From NCBI GenBank assembly GCA_036850595.1, contig CM072152.1, positions 11,985,640 through 12,049,639 on the forward strand: a stretch of 64,000 nucleotides of DNA, in the 5' to 3' direction. The DNA is from Rhyacichthys aspro. Lineage: Eukaryota > Chordata > Actinopteri > Gobiiformes > Rhyacichthyidae. The first letter of the stretch is position 1; every line of letters begins with the position of its first letter. A program made the position numbers and the translations under genes. Below the pieces are notes generated by a model, which was given only the letters and a program-made list of their open reading frames with translations, was not told the DNA's origin and did not search any database. Shown here in pieces: positions 36,599 to 47,100 of the stretch.

Positions 36599-38130
36599 CT
36601 TTTGGCCGTTTCACCTCTTCTCACTCCTCTTAAGCAAGAAGGTCCAGGTGCAGAGGTCTGTGTCCTTGCTCTTCTTGCTCAGCAGGTAGGCTGCCTCTCC
36701 TCTGATGCCAGACAGATGGACCCACGCGCACCAGTGACATTAACGCCCTGAGGGTGACTGTGGAGAGTCCTAACACTTGAAATATAATCTGCGGAACTGT
36801 GGCTGATGAGTAATAACGTGCCTGTCAGTGGATCTGCCACCTTAACCACTGATGTAAAACTCTTCTCGTATCAATGACCACAACTTTAAAAGTCTCTGCG
36901 GGAGAGCCAATCCTTGGTCACAAACTGTACCCAGTGTGCACAACAGAGGGGCCCAAGAGGCTGTGCAGAAATCCACCAATCATGACATCAGTGAGCAGTG
37001 CAGTGTTTTCAGATGCCGTCACTGTGCCACATGTAATGACATTTTATCACTCATTCATAAAGAGCTTAGCTTGAGCAGACGCAACTGCACAAGCTCAAAT
37101 TCCAGCCACCTGGTCACAGAAATGTGACACCGAGCCAGAATCTAACCACGACATTTCAGTACTGCTCCCTGGACCAAGAATTTGGGAGAAGAAATGATAG
37201 ATCAGCTATTTATTTTTAGAACATTTGCCATTTTGATTGGGAAGGTAACCTTCAAATGTTGATTAAAAAATAAAACTAAAAGAAAGCTCAAGAAGGTACA
37301 TACACTTCTTTATAGTGAGAAAAAATGATCAAAATGTCTTTAAGGAGTAACAGGTTTGGCTAATTGTATCTACTACTTTAAGAAATAAATGAGTCTGCTT
37401 AGAAGCCACATTAATCAAAGGTCAGGAAAGGACAATAAATTTGTGATGGAGGACGTTCTGCAAAGAACCAGAGCCTAGCACAGTGTGAGTGCCAAATGTA
37501 ACTATCCCATTTTATTCACATACACACATTTGTTGTATTGACTCAGGTGGGTGACAAGTGTGTACCTGTGAGGTTACCTGTGATGGGATCATCAATTATT
37601 CACTCAGTGGCGAGTACACAGCCCAAGCGTCTATACATTATTTAACAGAGCCCCCACCTCTCTGCTGCAGGAAGACACACTTGGTGTCCACAAACAAACA
37701 CAAAAAACAAAACAAAAAAAAAAAACACACCCATTGATTAAATCGATTACAGCCACATGTGTATCTCTCACTTGCAAAGTGTGTTCACAAATTGGATGAC
37801 TAAACATCTGAGAGTCTCATTTGTTGAAAGCCCAACCAACATATCCAAATAGTAGTCAACTACTTTTTTACAAAGCACACACAATAAGTTTAAAAAATAC
37901 TAAAATGTATTTATTTTTTGTATCACCATATGATAATATAAAAATGTGAATCAGTTTGTTCTAAAATATGTAAAGCATAATTCCACAAGTCAATAAAAAC
38001 CTACTGAGTAAACTATATTTAAAAAAGGCTACGAAAAAGAGGTTTTCCAAGTAATTAAAATACTGTTGTCAAATGTTTGATATATTTAAAAGTTGAAATG
38101 CCTGTATCTTTTTGTGAGTTGACATTTCCT
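36599..38130. other. Intergenic: twf2 promoter side and wdr82-like 3' UTR
   Basis: The twf2 5' UTR and promoter should lie just above 36598. On the right, TTTATT at 37910-37915 (AATAAA on the minus strand) is the likely polyadenylation signal of the wdr82-like gene, giving a 3' UTR of about 220 bases. The overlapping frames at 36874-37127 match nothing I recognise. Confidence 0.45.
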
Positions 38131-40070
38131 TTATAAATCATCAACACAGGGAAGCCAAAATGTCTGTTGAAAGAAAAGACGGAGAACATTTGGTCCTGTT
38201 GAAAGTTATGGTCGAGAACTTGGTGTGTTTCTGAGCATCTTACCATGTTAGTGCAGGCACTAGCAAATGTCATGTATCTGGGGTTAAACTGCAAAGTGTT
38301 GATGGGCCCAGGGTGCTTGCCGTCCAGCACAGCCACCTTCATCCCACTATCAGTGCTCCAAACGTGGACTCTGCCATCCTCCGAGCCTACAGCAAAGATA
38401 GTTTGTTACATCAAAGAAAATACAGAGAGGCACATCAAAACTGAGGTACAGGGCTTACCAATCATGACAAACTGTGAGTCAGGGGTGAAGCAAGCTTCTA
38501 AGGGTATTCCTTTGCTGTTGTTGTAGCCCTTTGAAAAACAAGATGGCACACAAGACACAAATGAAATATAAAAAGGGATGTATGCATAAAACGTTAACAG
38601 TGTTTTCTTACAGAAAAGGTGTGCAGCACAGATCCACTGAAAGCATTTAGGACACGTATCATCCCTCCATTGGTAGAGATCAAAATCTGTTTCCCATTGT
38701 TGCTGAATTTCAGTCCAGTCCAATCGCATATACGATTGAACCTTGTTTCAAATGAAGCAAAAGGACCCTTGTCACAGACAACAACAGTTAAAGGATGAGC
38801 ATTATTTGAGGTTAAACTGTTGCTCAGTGAAGCAATAATACAGAAAGAAACAGACAGATTCTTTTACTTTATCAAAAGCACGTAGGTCATATAATTTAAT
38901 GGCCTGTGACTCCACACCAGCAGCAAATATCAGTCCATCTGGATCAAAAGAGCATACAGGTTTCCCCAGAGGATTGGTTAGACCCTATAAACAAACACCA
39001 ACACAAAGGATTAAACTATTCAAATTACATTTTTACTTCTTCCTCTGACAAGATCTTGCTCTTGTTCTAAAACCTGTGTTTGTGTAACAGGTCTGAGGGC
39101 ACCAGTGGTGATAGAGCAAAGAAAGCACTATCACCACTATTGCTATCTTTTGTCTATTGATGTGCAGAAACGTAATATGTATTCCCAAATCTTGTGTTAT
39201 TAAAGAACAAGGAGCTCACTAACTTGACAGTTTGGGGAACGAAGATCCCAGACGCGAATAGTCTTATCCAGTGAACTTGAGATGAATGTGTTGTCCACAG
39301 GAGACATTGAAAGTGAAATTACCCTGAAAATAAACACAACTTGGCAAAGTAAGAAATATAATACGTGTGTAAATTCAGGAATCACATTAGGTTCAGACAA
39401 TAATAAGTAACACAATGGGAGTTTATATATCATACAAAGTACAGTATACAGAGAATGACAATGCCTGAAAACATAAACACATTTATCTATTTGTATATAC
39501 GAAAAGATTTTTACTTCCTAAATATTGTAAAAAAAATCCTTAATACTTTACACGAATGATTAGGGTATGTTTACCTTGCTGTGTGACCTGGAAAATATCT
39601 GATGAACTTATTGTCAGTGAGTGACAAATATCTGATGGTATCTGTAAATAGGGAAATAATTTTGTATATGTAAAGCATTAATTATATATAATTTAAATAA
39701 GTACATTATAATAGCTACCATCTAGTTTGTTGGAGCTAAAGACCACAGTCTCGGCATCTGTATGTGTGTAGCGGATAAGATCTACTCCATACTTTTTGCT
39801 GAACAGTGTCCTTGAAGGTCTGAAAAACACAGGAGATAGAGTTATATTAGGTTAATATCTGTATTTTAAGATAATGGCATGCAAGTTAACGTAATAACAC
39901 CCCTTTTACCTTCCCTCCTTCATGTCGTATAATACAATACAGTCGTCGTCGCTGCTTGATACAGCATTTTCACCATTTGGACTAAAATCCACACAGCTGA
40001 CTTTCTGTGAATTCTCATGGTAGGTCCTGGCAACTCTAAAACTTCGCAAGACGCTGTCTGTGATTTTCAT
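38131..40070 (-). CDS. wdr82: WDR82-like WD40 protein (SET1/COMPASS and PNUTS-PP1 subunit family)
   Basis: WDR82 tethers the SET1 H3K4 methyltransferase to Ser5-phosphorylated RNA polymerase II and takes part in PNUTS-PP1 transcription termination. Nine exons in transcript order: 39910-40070, 39719-39819, 39575-39641, 39224-39323, 38868-38984, 38612-38767, 38459-38528, 38244-38386, 38131-38163. They give 315 aa; human is 313. Signatures are DSVLRSFRVA, DFSPNGE, SSSDDDCIVLYD, KKYGVDLIRYTH, SMSPVDNTFISSSLDKTIRVWDLRSPNCQG, CSFDPDGLIFAAGV and LDGKHPGPINTLQFNP. The last exon codes only ten residues ending FWLPCVDDL, matching FWLPTIDD of human. For a family that is almost invariant in vertebrates it shows many substitutions, so it may be a second teleost copy rather than the main wdr82. 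Confidence 0.9.
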
Positions 40071-40684
40071 GTTTTGAGTTTAATATAAAACCACAATGTA
40101 AACTCAATTAGAAATTTGCCTTACATTTCTTTAAAACTGTGGCCAACGAGGTATTTTGCTTTCTATTTTGTAAAGTCACATGAAAGACGAATAAAAAAAC
40201 ATCTTAAAATGAACAGTTTCAACAAAACGACGTTTTGCCACCAACATGCAACGACATGAGCCCATCACGAACTGTTGTGTTTACATGTAGTTTGTGCACC
40301 TGTATTTGCCAGGTGGGCGGAGCTTCTCTACGACGCAGGAACAAAAGCGCCTCGACGCCACCGGGCGTTACTGGTGATGAAAACGAGTAACACTGACGGG
40401 CAACAGAAATCACATGACAGGAAATGTCCACTTTACATATTATTACATTAACAATACACATTATTTATTGGTCTGAATTTTCAGAGCAGTTTTGACATAA
40501 TTTGGTTTTATTATTTTCTTCAATATGTTATCACGTATGGTTTGTAAAAAACGTTTTATGGACGTTTTATATGTTCATTTAAATTATACTATTTTGGAGG
40601 CGCGCCCGGCGGAAGTTTACATGACGAACATGTGTCTTTGTAGATGTTGTACACTGTACAGCTAAGCTAACGCGTGTGAACATT
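40071..40684. promoter_or_regulatory. Probable bidirectional promoter wdr82-like / rpusd
   Basis: Two divergent genes face away from a gap of about 0.6-0.7 kb. CGGAAGT at 40610-40616, inside a short CG-rich patch (GGCGCGCCCGGCGGAAGT), is an ETS-type site near the likely start of the rpusd transcript. Confidence 0.45.
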
Positions 40685-40769
40685 ATGAACTGTAGTAAAA
40701 GAATAGTTAATAGAGACTTGGGCTCCAGTCTATATCCCATCTTTTCCTTTGTCCTTCGAGTCTCTGCAG

Positions 40770-42659
40770 GGATGCTGTTATACAGCCATAGTCCAGTCCT
40801 CCAACAGGAGCCAGAGCAGTGGAGTCACACCGGATGCAGGGACAGAGGACAAGCCTCGACTGAGAGCAGTAGACCTGGCGCGGAAGGTCCACAAGGACAG
40901 TGTGAAGTCCCAGGCGCCCCAGAATCAAGTGTCAGCACTGCAGCGCAGGGTGACCGAGCTCAGACAGTACACAAAGCAGCTCCAAAATGTCCATCCAAAC
41001 GTGCTGGCCAAACACCTCTACAGAAGCGTCCTGCATCGGGACGAAGATGTAGTTATCATCAACAAACCTTACGGTCTTCCTGTCAGAGGTAAACCAACAT
41101 GAATGCGGGCATTTGTTTGTGAGGGGGAATAGATGCTTACAGTAAAGCGCTTGAGTGCCGACATTGGTAGAAAGGTTCTACCATTTACCAGACGTGGGCC
41201 CTCACTGGGCATTTGACAAGTGAAACAATTTGCTGATGAAAGTGGTCCAATTAAACATGCCTTTTCCACAAAACACGGTTTATAACTATACGCTAAGGCT
41301 TAAAAAGGTCCCGTTTTTGACATTTCATTGATCCTGTTTTCAGATGATTCCTCAGTCAACTCCATCTCCAGTGTACTTCCTGTCCTCTCTAAAATGATTG
41401 ATGGGATGAAGATCAAGTCTGATTCGCAGCTGCTTCCATGTCTGGGACTGGAGAAGGAAGTCACAGGAGCTCTCCTGCTGGCCAGAAGTGTTGAAGTGGC
41501 AGAGCATATAGTCAGCCTGCATAAAAACAACAAAGTGCAGAGAAAATACTGGTAACATGTGAGATACAAGTTTTGTTCTTGTTTATAGCTTGTAGTTCGT
41601 CTGACAGTCTTTGTTTTTCAATAGGGCCATCACAGTTGGTTTACCAGTGCCATCTGAGGGAGTCATTGATATTCCAATCATTGAACGAGAGGTTACAGGG
41701 ATTCAGCCGCATTACAAGGTCTCCTTTTTAAAACACAACTGAATAAATTATTTAATAAGTGGATGTGATATTTATAACTATTTGTAATAATGATGGGTTT
41801 TAACAACAGATGCTCTATTTTAGATGTCTCTAAGTCCTCTTATCAGAATGAATGATAGAGGTGGTCTAACCAAAATTCGTGCTCATCGACAAGCTCAACC
41901 TGCAGTGAGCAAATATAAAGTTTTGGATAGCGGTAGTGGTTGCAGCCTTGTGGAACTACAACCTTTGACTGGTAATAAGCCTGTGCATTTCATAGTTATT
42001 TTTTCCAGAGATGACTGAGGCAATTCTGTTTGCAGAGGTGAAGCACCAGTTGAGGGTTCATATGGCATTTGCCTTGGGTTGTCCAATTCTTGGTGACCAC
42101 AAATATTCCCACTGGAGCAAGCTGGCACCACAGGTAAAGTGTTTATGTTGTATTACTTAAATCATTAAGCATAAGGTAAAGAAAGCAGTTCAAATAATTA
42201 ACATTAGTTCTTAGACAGAGTTGTAGTATTGTATAATGAATTTTAAGATCATTTGTATTTTGAGTTTTGCTTGTAATTGTAGTTCACCAACATACCAAAC
42301 AGAAATTGTACATTGTTTAAAATGATACCCTCTGTGTAATACGTTTAATGATGATTTTGAGTTTAGTATAAATGTTTTTTAATACTCAACCAACACAACT
42401 GCCAGTTTTGTTTTTTCCCTAAAACAAAAAACATGTATTTGTTTATTCTGATCCACAGAAATTGCCAGAACGGGTGTTGAAAAAGCTGAGACTGGAACAG
42501 AGCAAGATCCGGTATCTTCCTCTTCACTTACATGCTCGACAGCTGACAGTCCCACAAACCAAAGGAGTAGACATCAACCTGTCTTGTTCTCTACCCAAAT
42601 ACTTCTTCCAGACTTTGGGTCTACTACATTTAAGTTTTACAGATGAAAAAGATAAATAA
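40770..42659 (+). CDS. rpusd3: Mitochondrial RluA-family pseudouridine synthase-like protein, RPUSD3/RPUSD4 type
   Basis: Family members act in mitochondrial RNA granules on 16S rRNA and mRNAs. Resolved exons: 40770-41088, 41344-41551, 41625-41718, 41824-41971, 42036-42133, 42459-42659, giving 356 codons. The first coding exon is not resolved. The frame has no ATG before a stop at 40704, so a short upstream exon ending in phase 0 is needed; candidates are ATG 40644 or ATG 40685. Signatures are VHPNVLAKHLYRSVLHRDED, VVIINKPYGLPV, RKYWAITVGLPVPSEGVIDIPI, KHQLRVHMAFALGCPILGDHKYSHW and LPLHLHARQL. The catalytic HRLD motif reads LGLE (CLGLEKEVTG), so the nucleophilic Asp is missing. Overall wording is nearer RPUSD4, while the lost Asp, GSGCSLVELQPLT and the 3p25-like context favour RPUSD3. 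AATAAA is at 42743-42748. Confidence 0.85.
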
Positions 42660-42752
42660 TTGCACTCACCTTTTTTTGCAATAACTATGTATGAATTGTA
42701 AATTTCAAATATGACACTTTATAGTGTTTTTTTTTTTCTTCAAATAAATTTC

Positions 42753-42772
42753 ATATATATATATTATATATA
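42753..42772. repeat. Short (AT)n tract
   Basis: A 20-base alternating AT run with one break lies just downstream of the rpusd polyadenylation signal. The rest of 42660-43520 is AT-rich 3' sequence of the two convergent genes, with no further gene seen. Confidence 0.7.
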
Positions 42773-43520
42773 CTGTTTGTTAAAAAGTAGTGGTCTTAAA
42801 AGTACTCTGTTCATCAACTCACACTCTGGGAACTTAATTTATAATTTTATGGCTCTGGATACAAGCATAAATACTTGCTTAGTTAAAGATGTTTGCATCT
42901 ACTTTTTGTGGTGAACATATGTACAGATATCTGTGATGTTAAGATAATGTTGGTATTATACCCAGGGAGGTAAGTCACTACTTGAGAAACAAGAAAAAAG
43001 ACTACAAATACAACTTTCCTTAACAGAAGTTGAGAACCTGTTACACAAAACAAACAAAAAAGATAAATATCTCATTTGAGAAAACAGGCACAAGTTGTTG
43101 TTTTTTTTTTAGCTTAGAGCATATCAGTATGTGATACAAGATGCAGTTTACAAATATTGAGAATGTTGGTCCCTGCCCATAGATATTAAAAATGGGACCA
43201 TGAAGAACAAAATATTTGTGAGGTTACAGCACAAGGTTAAATATCCTCACATCAAAAATGATAAGAACAATTTCTATATGAGTCCGTGAATAATTTCTGA
43301 TCTGTTTACAGCGACCCCTGAGATCAATCAAGATCCAGCGTTGTTCAACTGAAATCAATGTAAAAACAGAAAACTAATCAGAATTTAACAAATGCTTTGT
43401 CATTGATGGTGTCAGATGTTCTCTCTTCGCTTAGAGTCGGCCAGTTTATTGAGTCAGGGTGGCTACTGCATAGTCAACATTCAGCAACGAGTTCCCATTA
43501 GCCCAGTTAATCCTCTCCTT

Positions 43521-46500
43521 TTAGCTCATGGTCTCTGGACTATTGCTTAATAGTTCCTGGATCTCTTGGACCACAATGATACGTGACAGCATTTGGTCTA
43601 CTTGCTGCCTGGTGAGTGGCTGAGATGAATACCACATAGGGCTGTTTGGTGCGACAACAGGCTCTGGAGTCATGTAGTATGCATCATTGCGGCCTTTCAC
43701 GCTTTGAGGACTGAAAATTGGAAGAAAGAAACGTTAAGTGTATACGTAAAACAGATTTTGGAGTTATAGAGTTTGTGTTCAAGGGCCACATACCATTTAA
43801 AGAGATAAAAATCATACAGTTTAATCGGACAGCGGAGTGGATTATCAGGATCCTCAACCTGCTCTTCATACATGTCATCACCTCCTGAAATTAGAAAAAT
43901 CATAAACTTTCACCTTTGCCATAACTTTAGCTCAAGACTTTAAATGTGTACTAAAGTACTAAGCACCTTTTGCTCCAGCACTTAACAGGCCTGGTCCTTT
44001 CAGAAGGCGGATACTGGTTGCTTTGTCCTTGGCATTTCCTGGGTTTTTCCTTGCGTGTCTTAAGACCTTGGAGAAAGCTACTTTCATGTGCTGTTCAGGT
44101 GTTGTCAGGCGGAAATATCTATTAAAGTGGATACATGTGACATCATGAAATACAAGTCACTGGCAGACAACTTGGATCCTTGGTTACTGAGACTCACTTA
44201 GCGTTGAAGTACATTAGAGTTGTGAGCAATGTGGTTGGTGAGTGTGCACCAAGCTGCTTACATTCCCACAGCATCTCCTCTGTCACATGACTTGGTATGA
44301 TGTACCCTAGAAGGCACCTTACCACTTATTACCACAATGTAAGACAGGGGTTTAATAAAAGTGAATGGGAAAAAAAAGCTTTCTTACCAAGAGGATGAAC
44401 ACTGGGTTTCCAGCCATCCAGGATTTTGTGTAAAGACTCACAGAAACGTGTGTAATATGGATCAGAGAAAATGTCATCAACACGACCATTTTCAGAAAGA
44501 TACTATAAAAAGAAGCATACAATTTTATTGTAGCTTTGCCCTTAATTCAAGGTAAATTCTCTATTGCAATATGAAACATTCAGTAAGCTGAAAAATCATT
44601 TGTTTTTGCTTGGAATTTGCATGTTTAAATATGTTTACCTTTTGTATACATAGAAAAACATAGTAGAGAACATCAGGTGCAAACTCTTCATCCTCCAATC
44701 CACGTGCCTCTTTTGTCATCAGGGAAAGCCCCAGGTTTAACTCAGCCACTGCACTAGACACCAAGTCTTCTTGAAAACGCAAAGGCTGACGACCTGTATC
44801 CACAGAGGAATAAAATTGATTATTAAACTGTTAGGTCAGGTAGTATACTGGCTAACAAATTTGTGCAGTTGTGTTTTGTTTTGGTTTTTTTCAGAAAGTT
44901 AAGGATTTGTTTTAAAAGTGTTGGGAAGCTGTATTTTATGTCTATTCAATTAATTGCATGTTTATTTCAGTTTTGGGCCATATCAATAAATAAAACAAAT
45001 GGATAAAAAAAACATTACAGTATACCCTGTTTTCTCCATTTCACATTAGATGACATTGCTGATTTTGAAATTAAATTTAACACTGCTTTAGAAAATGCTG
45101 CAACCCTGCACTACATTGACAAAGGACATGTCAGTGTACATTAGATGGTTATTTCAGATAGAGAATTTCTTTTGGTAGGTCATCCATATTAACAATATGA
45201 GTGGAATGGATAAATCCCTGCCCTTGTAACCCTACATGTTTTGATTTGCATACCGAAACACTAGCATTTTAATTCTTAAAAAAAATTAGAATAGAACAGA
45301 TTTATTGGGTCTTCTGCAGATCATAATAGGCAGAAAAAACACTTTGATTCACTTACGTCCAATAGGTGCAAGCTTGGTCTTTTCTTGCTTGATAAGTTCT
45401 GCATTTTTTCGCTGCACCCATAAGCGCCAAACCTCCAGACCTTCTTCAGGCTTTAGGCAGACTGGCACCAGAATTTCTGAGGTAGGCTCACCATGGCCAT
45501 CAGTCTCTACCTGTCCCTTCATACCAAAAAAAAAAGTAATTACAACATTACAGCAGCCTTCATTTGTGTTTTACGTTTACATATTTAGCATCTATATAGT
45601 TATATGTTCTAACCTGCAGGCGGAGCTGTTGTTCTTGTCCCTCTTCTCCTTGACTCTGCTGTTGATTTGGATCCCATATATGTACTGACTGTGTGGTGTT
45701 ATATGTCCCACCAACAGTCTGCACTGCCACAGGGATGTGAATGTTTCCATTCATAAACTGTGCAGGGAAAAGTGTCTGTACTATTTCTTCATGTACTCCA
45801 GTAGACGTGGTCTGTGCATCCCCTGAACTTGAGGAAACTGGGGACATTTTGTCCTTCCCATTGGTAGTAGTAACCTGCACTGTGCTATATGCCTCTTGTG
45901 GGATGGCAATGTGGGTGACACCCTGCTGCTGTGGTGTTGAGTATACTGGGATGGTCCAGGTCTCACCTGAGGGACCCGTAATTGTACCTGTAGTGCTATA
46001 CAACTGAGCACTATCAACAGTGAGCAAATCTGGTCGCAGTGATACATAACTTTGTTGTTGCCCTTGAGGAATAGCTAGAACAGTGGCTACTTGCTGACCC
46101 TGTGGAACTGCATAGGACACAGCCACAGGGACATCCACCTTGCGCTTCTTGGCAGGCTGAAGAACAGTTGACACAGAGCTGGACCTTCTGTCTCCCTCCC
46201 TGGGAGAGTCCTCTATAGTTTGTATTTGAATTTGTTGGCCACTTTGTAATTGAATCTGCTGCCCATCTGGTAACTGAATTTGCTGGCCAGGCTGAAGCTG
46301 AATGTGCTGCCCTCCCGCCAGCTGAATCTGTTGCGCACCTTGTAATTGAATTTGTTGGCCACTAGACAACTGGATTGGTTGTCCCCCAGCTACAGCTGCA
46401 ACCAGCTGTGCTTGAATCTGTGTAATACAGACCACATGGTGTTTCACCAATAGAAATCAAAATCAACTGCAACATTTTTCTCAATTTATTGCAATTACCT

Positions 46501-47100
46501 GCTGTTGCTGCTCTTCAGTAAGATCTCCCTGCTGGACAAGATGAGCTGTAGAGATTCCTTGGAGATCCTGTTGAGAAGGAGAAGCTACCTGGAGAACCTG
46601 ACTCATTGTTTGGCCCTGTTGTCCCTGGATCTGAACCTGAAAGAAATATTTGTTTAGAAGTTGCTGGAAGTGTCAAAGAAAAACTGTTATAATAAATAAT
46701 AACCTGCACTTGAAGTGGTTGTTCAGATAGCTGGGGTGAGATCTCAGCAGAGGTTACCTGCACCTGGTGTAAGGCATATACAAGATTTAGCGTGTGCCAC
46801 AAATTAGACTATTATTCTACATGAGTTTTAAAGTGTCCTGCTCTTGGTTACCGGACAAGCCAGTTCAAGTAGGGATCCTGCCACCTCAGTGCTGTCAGTG
46901 TAGACACAATTGGCATCCTGCTGCTGGTAAACCATGGTTGTGGTAGTTACAACCCCTTCCTGATCACTGAACTCCTGCAGCACCTCTGGGCCTTTAGCAA
47001 GAGACTCCAAAAACTCTTTCATCCTGTGCTGAGGCACCGTTCGGGCCTTCTGCCGCACATAATCATCAAAGGAGACCACTCCACTCTCCTGCTCATTCAT
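43521..47100 (-). CDS. qrich1: Glutamine-rich protein 1, stress-response transcription regulator
   Basis: QRICH1 is a nuclear regulator of the unfolded-protein/translation stress response. Eleven coding exons in transcript order: 46852-47100, 46704-46757, 46499-46636, 45614-46417, 45357-45510, 44639-44793, 44388-44502, 44198-44306, 43967-44118, 43794-43884, 43521-43710. They give 736 aa; human is about 776. The N-terminus is a CARD-like start (FDDYVRQKARTVPQHRMKEFL). A Gln-rich middle with a basic stretch AKKRKVD (likely nuclear localisation signal) follows. The C-terminal DUF3504 domain carries GLEVWRLWVQRKNAEL, VLYYVFLCIQKYLSENGRVDDIFSD, EEMLWECKQLGAHSPTTLL and [20 protein letters not shown]. 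An acceptor about 13 bases before the ATG shows at least one upstream noncoding exon. Confidence 0.96.
46219..46386. repeat. 24-bp in-frame minisatellite in qrich1
   Basis: Seven tandem units of 24 bp encode GQQIQLxx-type octapeptides on the minus strand (for example GQQIQLQP, GQQIQLPD, GQHIQLQP). From memory, human QRICH1 has only traces of this motif, so the array looks expanded in this lineage. Confidence 0.9.

Noticed and set aside
38055..38342. Read-through C-terminus of the wdr82-like exon 8
   Set aside because: A good donor after 38244 and an acceptor before 38163 restore the family ending FWLPCVDDL, so the long read-through is intronic.
38131..40070. let-7g-like microRNA in wdr82 introns, as in human
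   Set aside because: I read the introns for the GAGGTAG seed and its complement and found none.
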